From Candidatus Zixiibacteriota bacterium (lineage in GTDB: Bacteria; Zixibacteria; MSB-5A5; WJJR01; JAJRUJ01), in contig JAGVQM010000011.1 of assembly GCA_020051695.1 (NCBI GenBank), forward strand, positions 1 through 64,000: a stretch of 64,000 bases of DNA, given 5' to 3'. The notes beneath the pieces are model-generated. The model saw only the letters and a program-made list of their open reading frames with translations. It was not told where the DNA came from and did no database searches. The position numbers and the translations under genes are program-made. Of this stretch, positions 7,934-16,609 are shown one piece after another (within the stretch, counting starts at the first letter, position 1; each line of letters begins with the position of its first letter).

Positions 7934-10900
7934 ATGAGCGATAAGACGCGTCTGACATATGGGGAATCGGCCTCGCCGGTCGACCGGGTCATCGGCTTTT
8001 GCTTGGAAAACAAACTCATTGTTGTACTGCTGATGATTTTGGTGATCGGCTGGGGTGTGGTCGTGGCGCCGTTTGATTGGGACCTCGGCGGAGTGCCGCG
8101 TGACCCGATACCGGTGGATGCAATTCCCGACATCGGTGAAAACCAGCAAATTGTTTTTACCGAATGGATGGGCCGTTCGCCGCAGGATATCGAAGATCAA
8201 ATTACTTATCCCCTCACGGTGTCGCTGATGGGCATCCCCGGGGTCAAGACCGTGCGCAGTTACTCCATGTTCGGTTTTTCCACGGTTTATGTCATCTTCA
8301 AGGAAGAGGCCGAATTCTATTGGTCGCGGTCTCGTCTGTTGGAAAAATTGAGCAGTCTGCCTGCAGGCACACTGCCCGATGGGGTAAAGCCGACGCTGGG
8401 GCCGGATGCCACGGCCCTGGGCCAGGTGTTCTGGTATACGCTGGAGGGCCGCGACGCGGAAGGCAATCCCACCGCCGGCTGGGATTTGCAGGAACTGCGT
8501 TCAATCCAGGACTGGTATGTCCGCTACGCGCTGCTGGCTGCCGAGGGGATCAGTGAAGTGGCTTCCATCGGCGGTTTCGTGCAGGAGTATCAAATCAATG
8601 TGGACCCCGATGCCCTGCGGGCCCACCGGATCAAACTAGAGGAAGTTACCGGGGCCGTCGGCAACGCCAATATCGATGTCGGCGCAGGCACAATCGAAGT
8701 AAATAATGTCGATTATCTGATTCGCGGCATCGGCTTCGTGAAAACTCTCGCGGACCTCGAACAGGCAGTCATCAAAGTTGACAACAACGTCCCCCTGTAT
8801 GTCAGGGACGTTGCGACAGTGACACGCGGTCCGGCATCCCGTGGCGGGGCGCTGGACAAGGCCGGGGCCGAAGCGGTCGGCGGAGTCGTGGTGGTGCGTT
8901 ATGGCGGCAATCCGCTGGCAGCCATCAAACACGTCAAAGAAAAAATCGCTGAGATCTCACCCGGATTGCCCCGGAAAACGCTCGCCGACGGCACAATCAG
9001 CCAGGTAACCATCGTCCCGTTCTACGACCGGACCGGCTTGATCCATGAAACGCTGGGAACGCTGAACGCCGCCCTGATCGAGGAAATCCTGGTCACTATT
9101 ATCGTCGTACTAATCATGGTCATGCATTTCCGCAGTTCGCTGTTGATTTCTGCCGTTCTTCCGCTGGCGGTTTTCTTCAGCTTCATTGCCATGAAGACAT
9201 TCGGTGTCGACGCCAACGTCGTGGCGCTCTCCGGCATCGCCATTGCCATCGGGACAATTGTGGACATGGGAATCATCCTCACCGAGAATATTCTCAAACA
9301 CCTCGATGCGGCCAAACCCGGTGAAAATTCGTTACAGGTCGTCTATCGCGCATCCCGGGAGGTAGGAAGCGCGGTGTTGACCGCGGTGTCCACCACGATT
9401 GTCAGTTTCCTGCCCGTGTTCACCATGCAGGCCGCAGAAGGCAAGCTGTTTAAGCCGCTCGCATTTACCAAGACATTCGCCCTATTGGCATCGGTCGTCG
9501 TGGCCCTGACCATCATTCCGCCGCTTGCACACACTCTGTTTACCGGAAAGGTTCGCGGGCAGTTCTTGCGGCGTTTTCTGCATTGGGGAATTATCGCTGT
9601 CGGTAGTGTCACGGTGTTCGTCGTCAACTGGTGGATCGGGATGATCCTGGTCCTGATCGGCGTATATCGCCTGAACCGGGAACGGATTCCGCATGCGGTC
9701 GAAAAATGGACGCCGCTTGCCGGGACGGGGCTGGCCGTCCTGCTTGTCGGTGTTTTCCTGACCAATCACTGGCTGCCGCTTGGTCCGGAAAAGGGTCTGC
9801 TGCGAAATCTACTTTTCGTCGGAAGTTTGCTCGGGGGGTTCCTGTTTTTCTTTTGGGCGTTTCAACGAATGTATCCGCGGATTCTTCGCTGGTGCCTCGA
9901 TCATAAGACCCTGTTCTTATCCATTCCCTTAGTGATTGTTTTTGTCGGAGGGATGGTCTGGCTCGGCTTTAGTTCTTTTTTCGGCTGGCTGCCGAACGTG
10001 GTTACCCGTTGGGGGCCGGTATCAGCCGTGGCCCACGCCTTTCCGGGGTTAGGCGAGGAATTCATGCCGACACTGGATGAAGGATCGTATCTGTACATGC
10101 CGACCACCATGCCGCATGCCTCGATCGGCGAGGTTCTTGATGTCCTGCAGAAACAGGACATGGCCTTTGACGCCATTCCGGAAATCGAAGATGTGGTGGG
10201 AAAACTCGGCCGCGCGGAAACTCCGCTGGACCCCGCACCGATCTCGATGATCGAGACCGTGATTAATTACAAACCGGAATATGTAATCGATGATGCCGGA
10301 CGGCGGCTTTTATTTCGTTTTCTGCCCGAGGAGATCGACTTTTTCCGCACGATTGACGGGGCGCCCGTGCCTGCGCCGGACGGCCTGCCGTACAGTGTCC
10401 GCGGCCGTTTTGCCCGCGATGAGAATGGCGCGTTGATCCCCGATGCGCATGGCCGGCCCTTCCGCCTGTGGCGTCCGCCGCTTGATCTCGGTTTGAACCC
10501 CCGTCGGGCACCCTGGCCGGGAATTAAAAACCCGGATGATATCTGGCAACAAATCGTGCGGGCGGGCGAGGTCCCCGGCACGACCTCCGCGCCGAAATTG
10601 CAGCCCATTGCCACGCGTATTGTCATGCTGCAAAGCGGCATGCGCGCGCCGCTGGGCGTAAAAGTGAAAGGCCTCGACCTTGAGACTATCGAACACGTCG
10701 GCCTACAGATCGAACGGTTTTTGAAAGAGGTGCCGCAAGTGGAGGCCTCGACCGTCTTTGCCGACCGGATCGTCGGCAAACCATATTTGGAGATTCGCAT
10801 TGACCGGCGCGCGATCGCGCGCTACGGCATTCAGCTGGGCAGTGTGCAGGACCTCATTGAAGTCGCGATCGGCGGCAAACAGGTTACGACCACCGTCGAG

Positions 10901-11857
10901 GGCCGCGAACGGTATCCCGTGCGTGTGCGGTATCTGCGCGAACTGCGGGACAATATCGAGGCGCTGGACCGCATCCTGGTCGATGCACCCGACGGCACGC
11001 AGGTCCCCCTTGGATCATTAACAGAGATCACCTATGTGCGCGGCCCGGAGATGATAAAAAGTGAAGACACGTTCCTCTTGGGCTATGTCTTGTTTGATAA
11101 GAAACCGGGCTATGCTGAGGTCGATGTTGTCGAAAAGGCTCAAGAGTACCTGCAGCAGAAGATTGCCGGCGGTGAATTCATTCTCCCCGCCGGTGTGAGT
11201 TACCAATTCGCGGGTTCATACGAAAACCAGGTTCGTTCGGAAAAGAAATTGATGCTGGTCCTCCCGCTGGCGCTATTCATCATTTTTATTATTCTGTATC
11301 TACAGTTTAAATCCATCCCGACCACGGCGCTGGTCTTCTCCGGCATTCTCGTGGCCTGGGCCGGCGGGTTTATCTTTATCTGGTTTTACGGTCAATCCTG
11401 GTTTTTGGACTTTGCCGTTTTCGGCGTGAATATGCGAGAGTTGTTTCAAGCGCATCCGATCAATCTGAGTGTTGCAGTCTGGGTGGGATTCTTGGCGTTG
11501 TTTGGGGTGGTGACCGATGATGGTGTGGTGATGGCGACGTATTTGGATCAAAGCTTTGCCGGCCGACGGCCCGCCACGGTCCGGGAAATCCGTGAAGCGA
11601 CCATCGAAGCCGGCGGGCGAAGGGTGCGGCCGTGTTTAATGATTACGGCGACCACTCTTTTGTCCTTGTTGCCGGTGTTGACCTCCACCGGACGCGGTTC
11701 GGACATTATGGTACCTATGGCGATACCGTCTTTTGGCGGTTTGCTGATTGAAATAATCTCCATGTTTATCGTCCCGGTCCTGTATTGCGGAATCAAAGAG
11801 GCGAGGCACAAAGCATCGCAGCGTAGCCAGCAAAAAACAGCTATCGAACTGCGGTAG
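7934..11857 (+). CDS. cusA: Heavy-metal efflux RND transporter (CusA/CzcA family), enlarged
   Basis: The 1307-residue inner-membrane pump carries the hallmarks of heavy-metal RND proteins: a DAIPDIGENQQIV start, VRSYSMFG, and the TM4 segment GIAIAIGTIVDMGIIL whose Asp belongs to the proton relay. A second conserved stretch is VTDDGVVMATYLDQ. It is about 250 residues longer than CusA (about 1050). Extra length lies after the first membrane block (additional hydrophobic helices around 550-680) and in the second periplasmic loop (around 770-880). It follows the adaptor gene by 15 nt. The metal (Cu/Ag or Zn/Co/Cd) cannot be fixed by reading; the Cys/Met-rich partners favour copper or silver. Confidence 0.92.
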   Translation: MSDKTRLTYGESASPVDRVIGFCLENKLIVVLLMILVIGWGVVVAPFDWDLGGVPRDPIPVDAIPDIGENQQIVFTEWMGRSPQDIEDQITYPLTVSLMGIPGVKTVRSYSMFGFSTVYVIFKEEAEFYWSRSRLLEKLSSLPAGTLPDGVKPTLGPDATALGQVFWYTLEGRDAEGNPTAGWDLQELRSIQDWYVRYALLAAEGISEVASIGGFVQEYQINVDPDALRAHRIKLEEVTGAVGNANIDVGAGTIEVNNVDYLIRGIGFVKTLADLEQAVIKVDNNVPLYVRDVATVTRGPASRGGALDKAGAEAVGGVVVVRYGGNPLAAIKHVKEKIAEISPGLPRKTLADGTISQVTIVPFYDRTGLIHETLGTLNAALIEEILVTIIVVLIMVMHFRSSLLISAVLPLAVFFSFIAMKTFGVDANVVALSGIAIAIGTIVDMGIILTENILKHLDAAKPGENSLQVVYRASREVGSAVLTAVSTTIVSFLPVFTMQAAEGKLFKPLAFTKTFALLASVVVALTIIPPLAHTLFTGKVRGQFLRRFLHWGIIAVGSVTVFVVNWWIGMILVLIGVYRLNRERIPHAVEKWTPLAGTGLAVLLVGVFLTNHWLPLGPEKGLLRNLLFVGSLLGGFLFFFWAFQRMYPRILRWCLDHKTLFLSIPLVIVFVGGMVWLGFSSFFGWLPNVVTRWGPVSAVAHAFPGLGEEFMPTLDEGSYLYMPTTMPHASIGEVLDVLQKQDMAFDAIPEIEDVVGKLGRAETPLDPAPISMIETVINYKPEYVIDDAGRRLLFRFLPEEIDFFRTIDGAPVPAPDGLPYSVRGRFARDENGALIPDAHGRPFRLWRPPLDLGLNPRRAPWPGIKNPDDIWQQIVRAGEVPGTTSAPKLQPIATRIVMLQSGMRAPLGVKVKGLDLETIEHVGLQIERFLKEVPQVEASTVFADRIVGKPYLEIRIDRRAIARYGIQLGSVQDLIEVAIGGKQVTTTVEGRERYPVRVRYLRELRDNIEALDRILVDAPDGTQVPLGSLTEITYVRGPEMIKSEDTFLLGYVLFDKKPGYAEVDVVEKAQEYLQQKIAGGEFILPAGVSYQFAGSYENQVRSEKKLMLVLPLALFIIFIILYLQFKSIPTTALVFSGILVAWAGGFIFIWFYGQSWFLDFAVFGVNMRELFQAHPINLSVAVWVGFLALFGVVTDDGVVMATYLDQSFAGRRPATVREIREATIEAGGRRVRPCLMITATTLLSLLPVLTSTGRGSDIMVPMAIPSFGGLLIEIISMFIVPVLYCGIKEARHKASQRSQQKTAIELR

Positions 11858-12001
11858 AGCAGGGGCAATTTCGCGTTGTTCAGCACGGTCGATCGTTGAT
11901 CAGATAATGATTTTGAAAAACAAACCGGATGTGGCCGTTACGCAACCGGGCCAGCGCCCGGGGGGCGGGAAAGAAAAACCGGCGGAGAGGTACGGCGGCA
12001 C

Positions 12002-12029
12002 TTGACACGAGTGGCAGATTGTATATATT
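12002..12029 (+). promoter_or_regulatory. Sigma70-type promoter of the dockerin-like lipoprotein gene
   Basis: TTGACA at 12002-12007 and TATATT at 12024-12029 are separated by 16 nt. The expected start point is near 12037, about 33 nt before the first in-frame ATG at 12070. It marks the end of the metal operon's transcription unit and the start of a new one. Confidence 0.6.
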
Positions 12030-12069
12030 TACTTGTCGCCCGGAGTCGGGGTACGACAGAATTATCGCC

Positions 12070-12516
12070 ATGCACGGAGTATCTGATTCCTGGTGGTGCG
12101 GAATGTCGAGTGTCGGAAACGGCGCAAAGAATAATCGCGAAGATGAAACGCAGGTCCTGCGGATTATTTCGGCTTTTATATTTCCGATCCTGTTGCTTTT
12201 TAGCGCATGTGGTGATGTGACTTTGATCAACAATGACTCTTGTGCATGCCCCGCACAGGGAGATTGGAACGGTGATGGAATGATTAATCCACTAGACGTG
12301 ATGTGGGTAGATTATTTTGTCCATGGACAAGTGGATTCGGCCACATGTGACCCACTTTGTCCGGCGGTTAATCGTGGGGATTGGAACTGCGATGGGACGG
12401 TCGACGGCAACGATCTTGACTTGATTATAGGATACGTTTACAAACAATCATCGCTTCATCCCTGTGATCCATGCGACTGTGACCCGTATCCGGAAGGGTG
12501 TTCCACAGGAGGGTAG
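12070..12516 (+). CDS. Dockerin-like lipoprotein
   Basis: The product (148 residues from ATG 12070; 137 if it begins at ATG 12103) has a lipoprotein signal ending LLFSAC, so the lipidated Cys is the likely mature N-terminus. Two calcium-loop motifs follow: GDWNGDGMINPLDV and GDWNCDGTVDGNDL, each followed by a short helix, as in dockerin type I repeats. The C-terminus is Cys-rich (CDPCDCDPYPEGC). Neither start has a strong ribosome site; 12103 would give a more usual signal-peptide length. Such proteins are common in uncultivated FCB-type bacteria, where their partners are mostly unknown. Confidence 0.65.
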   Translation: MHGVSDSWWCGMSSVGNGAKNNREDETQVLRIISAFIFPILLLFSACGDVTLINNDSCACPAQGDWNGDGMINPLDVMWVDYFVHGQVDSATCDPLCPAVNRGDWNCDGTVDGNDLDLIIGYVYKQSSLHPCDPCDCDPYPEGCSTGG

Positions 12517-12623
12517 GGTGAAACCGAAAAGATTGTGGTTATCACCAGATAACTTTGCTGTCCCGGTCAGAGACCTTGAGTCATACAATTCGCACCTGCA
12601 ACGCCATACTTGTTGAGGGTTTT

Positions 12624-13076
12624 ATGAACATACGAAGCTGGCAGGAGAATGATCTTCCACAGATAACATGTCTTCTATCAGAGCTTGATGACGCTCTCGG
12701 TGAAGATCAATGCATTTCCATGGACAGCGTTGAAGTACATTTCAAAGAAATGGGAAAGAACAAAAATATCTACCGGAATTATGTTTGTGAAGATAGGGGG
12801 GAAATACTGGGTTTCATATCACTCCTTTTCTACCGGAGCGTGTACCACAAGGTCGGAACGGCGTTGGTCAATGAATTGATCGTGAAAAAGGATAAAAGGA
12901 ATGAACGGATAGGGTCCATGCTGTTTGAGTATGCGATTCAGGTTGCAAGGAAAGACAACATGGATGAGATAGAAGTTGGAGTGATGATAGAAAACCAGGA
13001 AGCAGTGAAGTTCTATAAGAGACATGGAATGAATGAAGAATATTTGTTATTGGGAATGCAAATCGAAGAGGGATGA
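12624..13076 (+). CDS. GNAT-family N-acetyltransferase
   Basis: The 150-residue protein matches the GNAT fold along its length: an N-terminal IRSWQENDLPQI strand-helix, a central VNELIVKKDKRNERIGS motif A with the acetyl-CoA-binding R..G.G-like turn (RNERIGSMLFEYA), and NQEAVKFYKRHGM (motif B). The ATG at 12624 follows TTGAGGGTTTT, and the protein then starts exactly at the domain. It is visibly more AT-rich than its neighbours, which hints at recent acquisition. The acceptor substrate is unknown. Confidence 0.85.
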   Translation: MNIRSWQENDLPQITCLLSELDDALGEDQCISMDSVEVHFKEMGKNKNIYRNYVCEDRGEILGFISLLFYRSVYHKVGTALVNELIVKKDKRNERIGSMLFEYAIQVARKDNMDEIEVGVMIENQEAVKFYKRHGMNEEYLLLGMQIEEG

Positions 13077-13302
13077 AGAAATCCGGCAATCGCTTCAACC
13101 TGATCAAGGCCGCCGTGCAGGAGTTTGACTCCGTTTCCTATAATCATTTCTCTGAGGAATACGGATCATTGCCGGATTACTTCGCGAGCGGGGGTCAGAG
13201 ACCCCGGCCACACGACCGAACCCGGCCCCACGCCGGCCGCACCCGATCACTCTGTCATTTCCAGCCGAGTCCGTCCTGTTATTTCCACGCCCCATTCGTC
13301 TG

Positions 13303-13383
13303 GTCATTTCGAGCCGCGCAGCGGCGAGAAATCTCCTGTCGTGCCGGTCAAGATTTCTCCTCGGCGGCACTTGTCGAAATGAC
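13303..13383. repeat. Nested inverted repeat, 81 bp, in a 350-bp gene-free stretch
   Basis: Outer arms GTCATTTCGA (13303-13312) and TCGAAATGAC (13374-13383) are perfect inverted repeats. Inner arms GAGAAATCT (13326-13334) and AGATTTCTC (13351-13359) are also perfect, and a GCCGC..GCGGC hairpin lies inside the left half. The pattern resembles a widespread family of intergenic palindromes (cgtcatttcgagc...gagaaatct type) in environmental bacteria. The rest of 13077-13426 holds partial variants (GTCATTTCCAGC, TTATTTCCACGC) but no credible gene. Confidence 0.7.
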
Positions 13384-13426
13384 AAGTGCACTGCGCTGGA
13401 TGAGTAGGTCAGGAGCCCCGGTGCAG

Positions 13427-16400
13427 TTATTTTGCGGGGTTTTTCATGGGCAACGGGCGGGCGGCGTCGGTGGCGGCGCCGATCTTCACCGCGTAGCTGG
13501 TCTTGTTGGCGAGATCCTCATCGGTGACCAGATAGATATCCAGTATGCCCCCGGTACGATATCCCGTCTGCAGGTAATTGATCTCGTCCAGGCACAAACT
13601 CCAGCCGTCCAGCCAGAAGAGCAGTTGCCCGCGTTGCAGCGGCGTCCCGGCGAAATGGACGAGCAGGTCGATATCGCTGTCCGGTTTGGCTGAAATATTT
13701 TTTGTACTGCCGAAGATGTACAGCCCTTTGACCCCGAACAGTTCCGGGTCCAATTGTGCCGCAAGCTGCTGTGCCATCTGCAGCCGCCAGCGGGAGTATT
13801 GCTCGGCCGGTTTTTCCGCTGTGGGCACAACTACCGGCGACGGCTCTTCGATGGCATGCGGCTCGGTCAGGACCGCCATCGCCTGGTTGATCTCGGCGTT
13901 CATCAAAAGCTGCAGCACCCGGCCCCCGGCGGCCTTGGCCACGTCGATTAAGTGGATGGTCCCGGCCAACCCCGCAAAATTGGGCAGGATCTCGGCCAGC
14001 ATATTCGGCGATTGCGTCAGGAACCGTTCGTTGAAGATGATCCCCTCTTCGTCCGGGTACAGCGGCAGGTACCGGATATTGGCCTCGACGAGGTCCTGGA
14101 AAAAATGCGTGCCGAACGAAAGGTCGGGCACATAATTCCCCTGCTGGCGGGCGATCTCGATCAGGACCGCAGCGTTGTTGATTGACGAGTAGGTGACATT
14201 GACCCCGAGTTTGATGTCGCCGCGGCTGCCCCAGCGCCCCGGACCCATGAGAATGAACTGCCGTTTCGGCAGCAGCTTGTTGAGTTTGCTTACGGCGTGT
14301 CCTACCGCCAGCATCTCCTCGCGGCTGGCCAGTTGGCCATACTGCTGCGGATCGACATACACGATATGGGTGATATTCGAAACCCGGCCGTTGGAAATGT
14401 GACGGTCGGCGGAAAAGACGATGCGTTCCCGCGGGATATCCTGCGGGATCGGCGCGGCAATGGTGTCCGAGGTCTGGCTCTGGGGACGGCACTGCAACAG
14501 ATACAGGTCTTTCCCGTCGAAGGCGAATTCAATGTCGACCGGCGTACCGAGCTTATTCTCAAGCAACTTCAAGATAGTGTCGATTTGATTCACGAACGTG
14601 GTGTCGGAAATCAGTCCGTCGAACGTGAGCACCAGTTCACCGTCACTCTGATCGAAATCCATCCCGAACAGGCGGCGGAGACGGCCGTCGACGAACTTGG
14701 AGACGACATGAGCAATACCGGGAATTTCCTCGCCGTGTTTTTCAATGAATTCACCCGCATCAACGGTCTCGAAGGAATTGGTCGACAGGTTGATGACATC
14801 GATCTTTTTCGGCGCATACCGCAGGACCTCGTCGACAGTCGCGTTGACCCGCAAATTCGGCTGGGCCGGGGAGATGAGTACGGGGTAGTCGTCCGAAAGC
14901 CGGTCTACGGCCCGCGTGCCCAATCCGGGGACCAGGCGCAACAAACCGTCATCGCGTTTAATCCGTGGTGACCAGCGATATTCGTTGCGGCTGAACGCTA
15001 CCCCCGCAAAGGTGGGCAGGAAGTAGTGGCCGACGCGCGTCCCGACGACCTCCTGGATCATAATCCCCATTTCCTCGCCGAAGTCGATCAACCCCCGTTC
15101 GGTGCGATACTCGATCGGATCGGGGCCGAACGTGGAAGCGTAGACCTCGGCAATGGCATCGGTGAGCGCCGAGAGGCGTTCCTCTTTCGTGCCCTGGTTG
15201 GCCAGAAACAGACTTTTGTACTTGCCGGAAAAAGCCGCGCCCATCCGGTCCTCAAGCAGACTGGAACTCCGGACGATCAATGGACGGTCGCCGAATTCAT
15301 CCAGCACCGTAGACAGCCCGTTGACAATGTCGGCCGGGAACCGCGAGCGTTTGAACATTTGCACGATGTGCGGGTATTCCTGCCGAATTTGGTCGATCTC
15401 CTTGTATTTCTGTTCGACCACGTCGTCCAGGTCGTTATAGTGCATGAAATACAGAACGACATCCGACGTAATATGCCGGGTTTTCGGAATTTTAATCCCG
15501 GTAAGCAGTTTATCCAGGTCTTCGGTTTTCTGGAGAATATTTTTGGCCAGATACAACCCGGCGCTCTTGCCGCCCAATTTCCCATGGCTATCTGTGGCAT
15601 AGACCAGGTTTTCCAGCAGTTGATAAAAATCGGGCAGGCCGATATAATTTTTGGCGATATTGATAAATTCGAGCTGATCGGACAAAAATCGCCTGATCAA
15701 CGCCACCTCCACGCCCCGGCGGGCCGGGGAATGAAGGTCGAGCGGCGCCGGGCCCATGTGGTGATAGCGCCGCAGCGCATCGGCCACCACCGGCAGCGTC
15801 AGGTGACGATTGACGACCTGGACCAAAAAACTCAGTTTGTCTTCTTGAACCCACTTGTGGACGATGTTGAGAATTTCGGCATCGCGGATATGCTCATCGG
15901 CGATATCAAAGATTGTTTCACTAACGGCATCGGACAACGCAAAAGCGGTCCCACTGTGGGGGCGATTGAGGTCTTCGACGCCCTCCTGGTCTTCAGTCAG
16001 CATACTGTGCGGAGACCCCATCAAGTCCAGTGCCGGCCGGATGCCGTTCCCGCACAGGTGATTGAGCATCTTGTGGGCGATGCGGAAATACAGATCGTGG
16101 TCGGTGGCGCGCAACAAATCGAGGACACACCGCCATTCGCCCTTGCCGGTCCGGGTCGGGCTGCGCCGCGCGCTTTCGACTTCTTTCACTGCCCGGCGCA
16201 TCTGCTGATAACTGATATAATATTCAAGCCGCCTGGCGATGGTATTGATCAGTTTGGTTTCTTCTTTCAGAAACGGCCCGTCGTCCGCCTCCGGCATCTG
16301 CTTGGTATAGTAAACGCTCAGGACGCCCACTTTATGGTCGTGAACTTCGAGGTCGGCATGCTGGGCCCACCGGCTAGGCTGGAAGCCGTCCGGCTCATAT

Positions 16401-16609
16401 TTTTCGCCATACAATTCGATGCAGGGCTGACAGATTTCGCCATACCGCCAGCCCTGCGGTATGGCTTTGAGGATCGCGCGGCAAACCTCACCCGGCTCCA
16501 CGCCGGGGCGGTTGAGGATTTCTTCGATAGCGTACAGGCAGTTTAATTCCTTGGCCCGTTCCTGCAGGGAATTCAGCAGTGTGTCTATCGAATCCTGCCG
16601 TTTGGTCAT
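13427..16609 (-). CDS. GAF / PPDK_N ATP-grasp / nucleotidyltransferase multidomain protein
   Basis: The 1060-residue protein has three parts. Residues about 10-150 look like a GAF-type sensor (ELNCLYAIEEIL...VGVLSVYY...EETKLINTIARRLEYYI). The middle is a PEP-synthase/PPDK N-terminal ATP-grasp region (GGKSAGLYLAK, then LIVRSSSLLEDRMGAAFSG) followed by a shared module containing GPGRWGSRGD. The last about 110 residues are a minimal nucleotidyltransferase (FGSTKNISAKPDSDIDLLV, about 965-985) with the GS...D.D metal site. The swivelling phospho-His and PEP-binding domains are absent, so it cannot be a normal PEP synthase. Its start overlaps the stop of the upstream paralogue by 4 nt, so the two are coupled. 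Confidence 0.8.
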   Translation of the reverse strand: MTKRQDSIDTLLNSLQERAKELNCLYAIEEILNRPGVEPGEVCRAILKAIPQGWRYGEICQPCIELYGEKYEPDGFQPSRWAQHADLEVHDHKVGVLSVYYTKQMPEADDGPFLKEETKLINTIARRLEYYISYQQMRRAVKEVESARRSPTRTGKGEWRCVLDLLRATDHDLYFRIAHKMLNHLCGNGIRPALDLMGSPHSMLTEDQEGVEDLNRPHSGTAFALSDAVSETIFDIADEHIRDAEILNIVHKWVQEDKLSFLVQVVNRHLTLPVVADALRRYHHMGPAPLDLHSPARRGVEVALIRRFLSDQLEFINIAKNYIGLPDFYQLLENLVYATDSHGKLGGKSAGLYLAKNILQKTEDLDKLLTGIKIPKTRHITSDVVLYFMHYNDLDDVVEQKYKEIDQIRQEYPHIVQMFKRSRFPADIVNGLSTVLDEFGDRPLIVRSSSLLEDRMGAAFSGKYKSLFLANQGTKEERLSALTDAIAEVYASTFGPDPIEYRTERGLIDFGEEMGIMIQEVVGTRVGHYFLPTFAGVAFSRNEYRWSPRIKRDDGLLRLVPGLGTRAVDRLSDDYPVLISPAQPNLRVNATVDEVLRYAPKKIDVINLSTNSFETVDAGEFIEKHGEEIPGIAHVVSKFVDGRLRRLFGMDFDQSDGELVLTFDGLISDTTFVNQIDTILKLLENKLGTPVDIEFAFDGKDLYLLQCRPQSQTSDTIAAPIPQDIPRERIVFSADRHISNGRVSNITHIVYVDPQQYGQLASREEMLAVGHAVSKLNKLLPKRQFILMGPGRWGSRGDIKLGVNVTYSSINNAAVLIEIARQQGNYVPDLSFGTHFFQDLVEANIRYLPLYPDEEGIIFNERFLTQSPNMLAEILPNFAGLAGTIHLIDVAKAAGGRVLQLLMNAEINQAMAVLTEPHAIEEPSPVVVPTAEKPAEQYSRWRLQMAQQLAAQLDPELFGVKGLYIFGSTKNISAKPDSDIDLLVHFAGTPLQRGQLLFWLDGWSLCLDEINYLQTGYRTGGILDIYLVTDEDLANKTSYAVKIGAATDAARPLPMKNPAK

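Noticed and set aside
13073-13693. Long plus-strand frame beginning at the GNAT stop and running into the PPDK_N gene
   Set aside because: Its first part covers an intergenic repeat and its second part is antisense to a well-supported gene; no family resemblance.
15026-16546. 506-codon open frame opposite the GAF/PPDK_N/nucleotidyltransferase gene
   Set aside because: Composition mirrors the third-position GC of the real gene on the other strand; no motif is recognisable.
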